DNA of 64,000 bases from an uncultured Saprospiraceae bacterium (lineage in GTDB: Bacteria; Bacteroidota; Bacteroidia; Chitinophagales; Saprospiraceae): positions 1 to 64,000 of the forward strand of contig CALLWB010000084.1 of the NCBI GenBank assembly GCA_938016265.1, written 5' to 3'. A model generated the notes under the pieces. The model made no database searches. It saw nothing but the letters and a program-made list of their open reading frames with translations, and had not been told where the DNA came from. Every line of letters begins with the position of its first letter. Position 1 is the first letter of the stretch. Positions 18,253-24,867 of the stretch are shown in pieces. A program made the translations under genes and the position numbers.

Positions 18253-20445
18253 TTAAACAATTTTTATCATAATGACCTCAATCCTTCGCCCTCCTTTCGA
18301 ACCGCACCAGGCACCATTCATACTAAGCTTAGTCAGCCCTGCTTTTTTAATAACTGCTCGATAAAGAACATTAAAACGATTAGCATTCGGTCCTGTAAGC
18401 CGAACAGCAAAGGCTTCGATTTTTGCAGAGCCGGAGGTTGATCCAGCCAACTGCCCCTCAGACATCCATCCTAAATCGCCGCTGTCTTCTACGATAACTT
18501 TGTACTCCACGTTCAAATCCGCATTTGCAGGTTGAACAATCAGCTCCAATCCTTTTAGTTTCCTGCCAAATAGCAGCCCGCCTGAGGCATAGCCTCCTCG
18601 GAGATTAATATCCATATAGTTATGAAAATGGGCCTTCCCAGCAATCTGATAAATACTTTGAGGTTTATTGTTTTTGCCTAATTTTGGTTTTTTGATAGGA
18701 GCAGGAAGCAATCTGATGGCTTCCGAAACGGCAGCACCAGCATCCACCTTCCCAAACCCAAACCAAGGACTCCATAAGTAAGGAGAATCAGGAATGTTAC
18801 GAAAAATTCCATTGTTGAAAGGAGCAATAGGGGAGACATCCCAATCCTTGTTTTCCTGATCCCAATTGGGCGAATAAGGTGTTTTGGGGTAGCCAGTCAT
18901 GTTAAGATCTTTCGATGCTGTTTTTTTTAGTACCTCAACAATTTGAATGGCAGTCAATGTTGGGTTTGCAGAGATGACCAGTGCGGCAATTCCTGCAATC
19001 AGTGGGGTTGCGCTCGAAGTACCTCCAAAATCCGTGCGCGTAGTATTCCCGCCAAGGGTAGTAACAATTCCCTTGCCTTCTACATCCAATCGATTGTAGG
19101 TATGTCGATTGCTGGAAGGGCCGCAAAGCGTAAGGCCTGTGCCGTAGTTGGAGTAATGACTGCGCTGGGCAGTACTTGCGATAGCACCCACCAAAATCAC
19201 TCCTTTTACATAAACGAACGAGTTGAAAAAATTCTTAGCTTTCGAGACAATCCAATAGGACTCTCCTTCTACGGTATAATAGCCGGCATCAAAAGGGACG
19301 TCAATTTCGGATTCATGGTGAATCGGACAGTTTTCATTGCCTGCAGACCACAAGAAAACGATTCCTTTGCCTCTTCTGCCACCTGTTTTTGCCAACTCAG
19401 TTACTTTGCTAGTGACTTGCGGCGAACGTGAACTAGTCGGCACATCTCCCCAGGAGTTGGACATCACATCGATCTTATCTCCTACGAAATTTAGGACTTC
19501 CAACAATTTGGAATCGCTGATAAACATTTCTCCTTCATCTGAAGTTTCCCATTTTATAGGTAAAAGTCTGGAGTTTGGAGCGGCGCCAACGGTCATGATG
19601 CCATCTATTTCTGCTGCGGCGACACCCGCGCAGGCGGTGCCATGATTCTGCCCCTTTTTGTACATGTTGAAAGGGTTCGCCCCCGCATCCGATCGTTTGA
19701 TCAGGTTGATGCCATCCATATAGGCCCAATCGACAATTTTTCCTGGGGTGCTAAAATCCTGATGATTTAAGTCGCACCCATCGTCTGAAATACAGATGAC
19801 GGTTTTGTTGTTTCCAAAATTGCCCATGTTTTTCCAGGCTTGCTCGCAATTGGAGGAAGAGCGTGGATCATATTCACTGTTGCTCGCTGTTTTTTTGTGC
19901 AGGTGCCATTGTGCATTATAGAGCTGATCGGTTGGAAGATCTATATCGTAAGTTCTGGTTTTGTAGTTTAAATCATGGTCTACTTCTGCTAGTTTTTTAG
20001 ATTCTTTTTCTACTAGTTCGACCACCAGTTTTAGTGGATTTTTTTTGGAGTGCTGAGTGAGTTGACAGAGGTATTGTCCTTGTTTGTATCTTCTCCGCAC
20101 GATCAAGCCATATTTATCAATTAGCTGGGCGATTTGGACGTTGGATTGTCCTGGCTTAAACGTCAAAAATATGCGATCGGTGATTAGGAAGTCGGCATGT
20201 TCGTTGCCTTGGAAGTGATAAGAGTGATGGACTACAGCTTGTTGGCGCATGGTTAGCATGAGCTTATTTAGCTGTGTTTTGGGGCAGTGTACTTCGCAGG
20301 AGCGGGAGGAGATTTGTTTTACTTTTAAATTGGTGGTGGTCATTAGAGAGGCGGGTAGGTCGCGCACTACCATTCGGTCCAATCTTTTTTTTAGTTTAAT
20401 TTTTTTGCCACCCCTATAGGTATAGCAAATCGTTCTTGGAGGCAT
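18253..20445 (-). CDS. S8 family subtilisin-like serine protease
   Basis: A 730-residue peptidase. The triad is complete: Asp about 219 in CISDDGCDLNH, His about 267 in NHGTACAG, Ser about 477 in GTSSATP, with the oxyanion Asn in SNSWG. Residues 1-170 form a prodomain-like region with a DLPTDQLYNAQWHLHK junction. Residues about 600-730 are a beta-rich C-terminal domain. No signal peptide is visible at the start used (MPPRTICYTYRGGKK), so the protein would be cytoplasmic or leave by another path. It also lacks a T9SS tail. This is unusual for subtilases of Bacteroidota; the gene is transcribed alone and a different start could alter this. Confidence 0.9.
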   Translation of the reverse strand: MPPRTICYTYRGGKKIKLKKRLDRMVVRDLPASLMTTTNLKVKQISSRSCEVHCPKTQLNKLMLTMRQQAVVHHSYHFQGNEHADFLITDRIFLTFKPGQSNVQIAQLIDKYGLIVRRRYKQGQYLCQLTQHSKKNPLKLVVELVEKESKKLAEVDHDLNYKTRTYDIDLPTDQLYNAQWHLHKKTASNSEYDPRSSSNCEQAWKNMGNFGNNKTVICISDDGCDLNHQDFSTPGKIVDWAYMDGINLIKRSDAGANPFNMYKKGQNHGTACAGVAAAEIDGIMTVGAAPNSRLLPIKWETSDEGEMFISDSKLLEVLNFVGDKIDVMSNSWGDVPTSSRSPQVTSKVTELAKTGGRRGKGIVFLWSAGNENCPIHHESEIDVPFDAGYYTVEGESYWIVSKAKNFFNSFVYVKGVILVGAIASTAQRSHYSNYGTGLTLCGPSSNRHTYNRLDVEGKGIVTTLGGNTTRTDFGGTSSATPLIAGIAALVISANPTLTAIQIVEVLKKTASKDLNMTGYPKTPYSPNWDQENKDWDVSPIAPFNNGIFRNIPDSPYLWSPWFGFGKVDAGAAVSEAIRLLPAPIKKPKLGKNNKPQSIYQIAGKAHFHNYMDINLRGGYASGGLLFGRKLKGLELIVQPANADLNVEYKVIVEDSGDLGWMSEGQLAGSTSGSAKIEAFAVRLTGPNANRFNVLYRAVIKKAGLTKLSMNGAWCGSKGGRRIEVIMIKIV

Positions 20446-20728
20446 AACTGTTTATTAGTCAATTTTATAAATAAGACTTATGTATAGGGTTGGTTTACTA
20501 TAAGAAATAAGGAAAATAAACGTATAAATTATAGTGCCATTAAGGTATAGAATAAATTAGAAAATAAAGGAGGATTGGAGGATTTGTTTTACATAATCAA
20601 GCAAACGGCCGTCTAGCGTTTTCAAGACATTTGCTAAAGTAATTTCAAAATTTATTGTTATTTAAACTACTTTCACGTTGTTCTTGTAGTAAAAAGTGTT
20701 TCTTCGAGTTTCAAAAAAGAAAACTATT

Positions 20729-21247
20729 ATGTCAAAGTCCAATGCTGTTTTTTTGATAGTTGTTTTGCTGGCGGTCGGGTATTATTTCTATCGGAAAATG
20801 CCTAAATATGACGACGGTGAAAAAGCACCTGACTTCACTGCACAGCAATTGGATGGAAGTTCCATGACCTTGTCAAAATTGGAAGGGCAGTATGTGTTAC
20901 TTGATTTTTGGGGAAGTTGGTGTCCGCCCTGCAGAAAAGAAAACCCTGCTCTATCAGCACTTTACGCAAAACACAAGGACAATACCTTCAAGACTGCGAG
21001 CGGATTTACCATTGTGAGCGTAGCGATTGAGACCAATAAAGGAGCGTGGGTCAGAGCCATTGAGCGCGACGGGCTGACTTGGCCACACCATATTTCAAGC
21101 ATCACAAGATTCAAAGATCCAATAGCCACCCAATACGGCGTCAAAGAGATACCCACAAAGTACCTGATCAACCCCGCTGGCAACATCATTGGCGTCAATC
21201 AACCCGTAGCAGAGATCGACGCTTTTTTGACAGAACAATTGAAGTAG
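20729..21247 (+). CDS. TlpA-like thioredoxin-fold protein, membrane-anchored
   Basis: A 172-residue thiol-disulfide oxidoreductase. I use ATG 20729; an upstream GTG would add 11 residues with no support. An N-terminal hydrophobic anchor (about 5-22, VFLIVVLLAVGYYFY) places the domain in the periplasm. The active site is WCPPC in FWGSWCPPCRKENP at about residue 66. The fold is AhpC/TSA-TlpA type, with a cis-Pro motif KEIPTKYLI near 145. It likely reduces or oxidises periplasmic cysteines, for example during cytochrome or cargo maturation. A dispersed repeat begins 6 bp after the stop. Confidence 0.88.
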   Translation: MSKSNAVFLIVVLLAVGYYFYRKMPKYDDGEKAPDFTAQQLDGSSMTLSKLEGQYVLLDFWGSWCPPCRKENPALSALYAKHKDNTFKTASGFTIVSVAIETNKGAWVRAIERDGLTWPHHISSITRFKDPIATQYGVKEIPTKYLINPAGNIIGVNQPVAEIDAFLTEQLK

Positions 21248-21252
21248 TTCCT

Positions 21253-21326
21253 GAACGATTCCGAAGGGTTTTGAATGTGGTCCGACTTTCGACAGTTTAA
21301 AAAAGGAAGAAACCGCGACACTGGTA
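21253..21326 (+). repeat. Dispersed 74-bp intergenic repeat, copy 1
   Basis: Matches 22899-22972 without gaps at 59 of 74 positions by my count. A 24-bp core (21268-21291) is identical. It starts 6 bp after the TlpA-like gene, in the same orientation relative to the upstream gene as copy 2. One frame of both copies reads FECGPTF with further matches such as TAT, but neither has a plausible start. Confidence 0.85.
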
Positions 21327-21475
21327 AATCCAGCGCGATCCATCAAAAAGTGGAAGAGCCTTGTGCGATATTCTTTGCTTGTGCTATCCTACTCCCAAAA
21401 TATTCATATTCTCGCATGCAAGCATTTCCATTAAAAAACATCCAACCAACATTTCCATTTAAATAAATAATTCCT

Positions 21476-21483
21476 TACCTTTG
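21476..21483 (+). promoter_or_regulatory. -7 promoter element for yceD-rpmF
   Basis: TACCTTTG is an exact TAnnTTTG match 28 bp before the YceD start. A partial -33 (TTTC, 21452-21455) lies 20 bp upstream. Confidence 0.55.
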
Positions 21484-21511
21484 CCGAACCAAATTTTTAA
21501 AGGGTTTAATA

Positions 21512-22027
21512 ATGAAAAAGTTCATTCCATACAACATCCCTTTGGCAGGGTTAAAAGAAGGCTTGCATCAGTTTGATTATCAAATAGATGAGCATTTTTT
21601 TAATGAATTCGAAGAACCACTTGTATCTGCTGGAAAATTAAACGTCACCCTAGAGTTGGATAAACAATCAACAATGGGAACGCTAGAATTTATCATCAAT
21701 GGTTTCGTAATAACTGAATGTGATCGATGCCTGGAACAATTCAATCAAGAATTGTCCACGCAAGAACGACTGATCCTGAAGTACAGCGAACAACCAAGAG
21801 AAGAGGAAGAAGTTATCTACCTGTTACCAGGAACAGACAACATCAACGTCGCACAGTATATCTACGAATTTATTTGCCTGGCAATGCCGATGAAGAAAGT
21901 ACATCCTGACACGGAAGACCAACAAGGTTGCGATCCCAAAGTCCTGGAATACTTAGACAACGCTTCTGAACAGGAGGAAAACGAAAATCCTATCTGGGAA
22001 GAATTAAAGAAATTGAAAAAAAATTAG
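21512..22027 (+). CDS. yceD: YceD family (DUF177) protein
   Basis: A 171-residue cytoplasmic protein of the YceD/DUF177 family, which in bacteria usually precedes rpmF and in plants supports 23S rRNA accumulation. The signature CDRCLEQF is at about 74-81, following ECDRCL-type spacing. A second Cys (GCDP) lies near the end. It is 22 bp upstream of rpmF, the classic arrangement. A -7 element and short leader precede it. Role in ribosome assembly is inferred from family and neighbour. Confidence 0.88.
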   Translation: MKKFIPYNIPLAGLKEGLHQFDYQIDEHFFNEFEEPLVSAGKLNVTLELDKQSTMGTLEFIINGFVITECDRCLEQFNQELSTQERLILKYSEQPREEEEVIYLLPGTDNINVAQYIYEFICLAMPMKKVHPDTEDQQGCDPKVLEYLDNASEQEENENPIWEELKKLKKN

Positions 22028-22049
22028 AAACGAATAAAATTTTTGAATA

Positions 22050-22235
22050 ATGGCACATCCTAAGAGTAAAATCTCGAAACAACGCAAAAGAACTCGCCGC
22101 ACACACAAGAAACTTGAAGTGCCTAACGTAGTGAATTGTCAAAACTGTGGGTCTCCAGTACTTTACCACCGTGTATGTGGTGAATGCGGATACTACCGTG
22201 GCAAAGAAGCCATCGCTCAACCTACACTAGGATAG
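22050..22235 (+). CDS. rpmF: 50S ribosomal protein L32
   Basis: A 61-residue ribosomal protein. The N-terminus MAHPKSKISKQRKRTRRTH is the conserved L32 start. The zinc ribbon CQNCG...CGECG is present, so this is the Cys-containing form. It lies in a yceD-rpmF pair. In many bacteria plsX and fabH follow; here the next plus-strand gene is ridA, 278 bp later, so that extended operon is broken. Confidence 0.97.
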   Translation: MAHPKSKISKQRKRTRRTHKKLEVPNVVNCQNCGSPVLYHRVCGECGYYRGKEAIAQPTLG

Positions 22236-22262
22236 ACCAATCCTACTGAAAGATATTTCCAA

Positions 22263-22298
22263 TAAGCTCCCATACAAAGTTATGCGGGGCTTTTTTGG
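22263..22298 (+). terminator. Probable terminator after rpmF
   Basis: AGCTCCC (near 22266) can pair imperfectly with GGGGCT (near 22285), followed by TTTTTTGG. One bulge and a 14-nt loop make it a weaker hairpin. Confidence 0.5.
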
Positions 22299-22484
22299 TT
22301 TCTATGTTACTGGTCAATTCGTTAATGTTTGTCGACATTGCCAAGGGTTTTTTGGAAGCTAGCCCAGTCAAAGTAAAGCCCTTTGCACTTCCCAGAGTTA
22401 ACTATTAACCAATCCACATCAACCAAACAATGGAATTATTTTATACTTTTCCTTGTTACCTTCTTACTCTATAAAGAGAAATTG

Positions 22485-22492
22485 TATTTTTG
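22485..22492 (+). promoter_or_regulatory. -7 promoter element for ridA
   Basis: TATTTTTG matches TAnnTTTG and lies 20 bp before the ATG, consistent with a short leader. No clear -33 TTTG is seen. Confidence 0.5.
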
Positions 22493-22512
22493 CGCTTCAC
22501 TAAAGGAACACA

Positions 22513-22899
22513 ATGAAAACAGTAATCAACTCTGACAACGCCCCTGCCCCTGTAGGTCCTTACAATCAAGCGATCCTGGCAAACGGAATGCTTTACGGCT
22601 CCGGGCAAATAGCCATTGACCCTGCTTCTGGCAACCTTGTCCAGGACTCTATCGAAGCAGAAACGCATCAAGTACTGAAAAACATGGGGGCCGTTCTCCA
22701 ACAAGCAGGCCTAACCTATGAAGACATTATCAAATGTTCTGTTTTTGTAGCAGATATGAATATGTACAGCCGGATAAATGCCGTGTATTCAGAATACTTC
22801 AACGATGATACTGCTCCTGCAAGAGAGTTGGTAGAAGTCGCCAACCTTCCAAAATTTGTCAACATTGAGATTTCCTTCATGGCTTGGAAAGGATTTTAG
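22513..22899 (+). CDS. ridA: RidA family reactive intermediate/imine deaminase
   Basis: A 128-residue cytoplasmic protein that hydrolyses reactive enamine/imine intermediates from PLP enzymes such as threonine dehydratase. Hallmarks are APAPVGPYNQAI near residues 10-21, GQIAIDPASG near 36-45, and the catalytic-Arg motif APARELVEVANLP near 98-110. The conserved C-terminal VNIEISFMA is present. Length is normal. Its stop codon's last base is the first base of a dispersed repeat. It is a single gene. Confidence 0.95.
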   Translation: MKTVINSDNAPAPVGPYNQAILANGMLYGSGQIAIDPASGNLVQDSIEAETHQVLKNMGAVLQQAGLTYEDIIKCSVFVADMNMYSRINAVYSEYFNDDTAPARELVEVANLPKFVNIEISFMAWKGF

Positions 22900-22972
22900 A
22901 ACGATCTCGATGAGTTTTGAATGTGGTCCGACTTTCGGCAATCCCAAAAGTGATGGAACCGCTACAGCGGTA
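22899..22972 (+). repeat. Dispersed 74-bp intergenic repeat, copy 2
   Basis: Ungapped partner of 21253-21326 (59 of 74 identical by my count). It begins on the last base of the ridA stop codon. The 3' part contains a small palindrome, CCGCTACAGCGG, that copy 1 has lost by substitutions. Confidence 0.85.
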
Positions 22973-23120
22973 CGTTTGACAAGGACTTATTTTATGAGCA
23001 AAATTTTAACTGGACATAGTGGAAAAGGACCAAAGCGTGTTGGACGTGAAAATGAATATAAAAATTAGAAATAGACTGACATAACTTGATAATTGGTAAA
23101 GGAACATGAAAAATCTAAAG

Positions 23121-23128
23121 TACATTTG
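23121..23128 (+). promoter_or_regulatory. Possible -7 promoter element for trpS
   Basis: TACATTTG is an exact TAnnTTTG match 62 bp before the trpS start, directly upstream of the hairpin repeat at 23131. Transcription from here would place that repeat in the leader. Confidence 0.45.
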
Positions 23129-23130
23129 TC

Positions 23131-23172
23131 CCTCTACCAAAATTTTTGCACCAGCAAAATGAGTCTCTCTAC
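23131..23172 (+). repeat. Dispersed 42-bp hairpin repeat, copy 1
   Basis: Matches 40167-40208 without gaps at 35 of 42 positions by my count. The centre TTTTGC-ACCA-GCAAAA is a 6-bp stem with a 4-nt loop; the stem is kept in the other copy while the loop changes. The copy lies 18 bp before the trpS ATG. Confidence 0.8.
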
Positions 23173-23189
23173 CCTCAAATAAAACAAAA

Positions 23190-24230
23190 ATGACAGAACA
23201 ACGAAAAAACGTACTATCCTGCATACAGCCAACAGGCCACATGCATTTTGGCAATTATTTTGGCGCAGTCAAAAACTGGGTCGATCTCCAGGAAAAATAT
23301 GATTGTGTGTATGGAGTGGTTGACTATCATGCGATGACCATGCCGTACAATCCTGAAAAACTGAGGCAAAATTCCTGGGATATTATCTTAAATCTAGTGG
23401 CTGTTGGTGTGCAACCAGAAAATTTGTTTATCCAATCTTATATTCCTGAACATACCGAATTGGGCTGGATTTTTAATTGCTTCACTTCCTACGGACAATT
23501 GACCAGAATGACGCAATTCAAAGACAAATCCAGTCAGGTAGAAGATAAGTCTAAGGATTCTTTTATCTCTGCAGGATTGTTTGACTATCCGGTATTGCAG
23601 GCCGCGGATATCTTGATTTATAAAGCCGACTATGTACCAGTAGGCAAAGATCAAGGCCAGCACCTGGAGTTGTCAAGAAACATTGCGCAACGATTCAATA
23701 ATATGGTGGGTAAGGAATACTTTGTTTTACCAGAAACACTATACACCGAAGTCCCCAAAGTGATGTCTACCGCCGACCCTACCAGAAAAATGAGCAAGAG
23801 CGCAGGAGAGAAACACTACATCAATGTATTCGGTGAAGAAGCACGAATTCGCAAACAAGTAAAATCCGCTGTCACCGATGCAGGCGCTTCCACCATGGAC
23901 GTCGATGCGACAACCGGACAGCGAGAGAAAGGAGCTGGTGTCCAAAACCTATTCAAGCTTCTAGAAGCTTGCGGCAAACTAGATGCCCACCAAGCCCTAG
24001 AAACAAAATACAACGAAGACACCCTATCCTACGGAGAACTCAAGGGAGAAGTCGCAGAAGCACTAGTAGAACAAAGCGCAAAGTTTGTTGCAAAGAAAAG
24101 TGAACTGAAGGCCAACAAAAAAGAGATCAAGTATAAAATACAACAATCCTCCGCCGAAATTCGAAAACGAGCACAGCAAACACTAAAGGAAGTCAGACAA
24201 CTGACAGGACTGACCAACTTAAAACTCTAG
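23190..24230 (+). CDS. trpS: Tryptophan--tRNA ligase
   Basis: A 346-residue class I aminoacyl-tRNA synthetase that charges tRNA-Trp. The HIGH-equivalent is in IQPTGHMHFGNYFGA (about 11-25), and KMSKS is exact in TRKMSKSAGE (about 198-203). The dimer motif with DYHAMTMP (about 50) is also as expected. The protein has a slightly long, lysine-rich helical C-terminus. The 5' leader contains a hairpin repeat and may be regulatory, but I see no T-box or trp leader peptide. The next gene begins 3 bp after the stop, so they are likely one transcript. Confidence 0.97.
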   Translation: MTEQRKNVLSCIQPTGHMHFGNYFGAVKNWVDLQEKYDCVYGVVDYHAMTMPYNPEKLRQNSWDIILNLVAVGVQPENLFIQSYIPEHTELGWIFNCFTSYGQLTRMTQFKDKSSQVEDKSKDSFISAGLFDYPVLQAADILIYKADYVPVGKDQGQHLELSRNIAQRFNNMVGKEYFVLPETLYTEVPKVMSTADPTRKMSKSAGEKHYINVFGEEARIRKQVKSAVTDAGASTMDVDATTGQREKGAGVQNLFKLLEACGKLDAHQALETKYNEDTLSYGELKGEVAEALVEQSAKFVAKKSELKANKKEIKYKIQQSSAEIRKRAQQTLKEVRQLTGLTNLKL

Positions 24231-24233
24231 AAG

Positions 24234-24842
24234 ATGAAAATCATTTGTATAGGCAGAAATTATGCAGATCACGCAAAAGAACTCAATAACCCAGTTCCTA
24301 AAAATCCAATGATTTTTATGAAGCCAGATACTGCCATCCTTCGAAAGAGACGACCGTTTTATTATCCGGAGTTTTCTAAAAACATTCATTATGAAGCAGA
24401 GGTCGTATTAAAAATCTGCAAAAATGGAAAACATGTCGAGGAAAAATTTGCCCACAAATACTACAATGAAATAAGTCTCGGACTAGATATGACGGCAAGA
24501 GATGTACAGTCGGAACAAAAGGCAAAAGGACACCCATGGGAAATCGCAAAAGCCTTCGACTCTTCCGCGGTCATTGGAGAATTTCTGCCAATGGAAGGGT
24601 ACGATGCAAAAAACATCGGGTTTCACCTTACAAAAAATGGGGAAACGGTTCAAACGGGAAACACCAATGATCTGATTTTTTCTTTCGACTACTTGATTGC
24701 TTATATCTCCAAATATTTCAAATTGCACATTGGTGATTTGATATACACAGGCACTCCTGCAGGCGTCGGACCTGTAGCTATTGGAGATCGATTGGAAGGT
24801 TTTCTAGGCGACCAACATCTGTTAAGTTGCGAGATCAGATAA
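24234..24842 (+). CDS. Fumarylacetoacetate hydrolase family protein
   Basis: A 202-residue cytoplasmic enzyme of the FAH/HpcE/YcgM group, which hydrolyses or decarboxylates acylpyruvates and related oxo-acids such as oxaloacetate. Hallmarks are IGRNYADHAKELNNP (N-terminal), metal-binding Glu in HYEAEVVL (about 61-68), Asp in GLDMTARDVQ, and Lys in AKAFDSS (about 104-110). GTPAGVGPV near 177 closes the active site. The short length fits YcgM-type acylpyruvases. It is coupled to trpS by a 3-bp gap; no functional link is obvious. Confidence 0.9.
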   Translation: MKIICIGRNYADHAKELNNPVPKNPMIFMKPDTAILRKRRPFYYPEFSKNIHYEAEVVLKICKNGKHVEEKFAHKYYNEISLGLDMTARDVQSEQKAKGHPWEIAKAFDSSAVIGEFLPMEGYDAKNIGFHLTKNGETVQTGNTNDLIFSFDYLIAYISKYFKLHIGDLIYTGTPAGVGPVAIGDRLEGFLGDQHLLSCEIR

Positions 24843-24867
24843 AAAATACTTGAATTTATACTTACGT

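Noticed and set aside
22856-23068. 70-residue frame containing the FECGPTF repeat
   Set aside because: Overlaps the end of ridA and a dispersed repeat; no credible start and no conservation of its other residues with copy 1.
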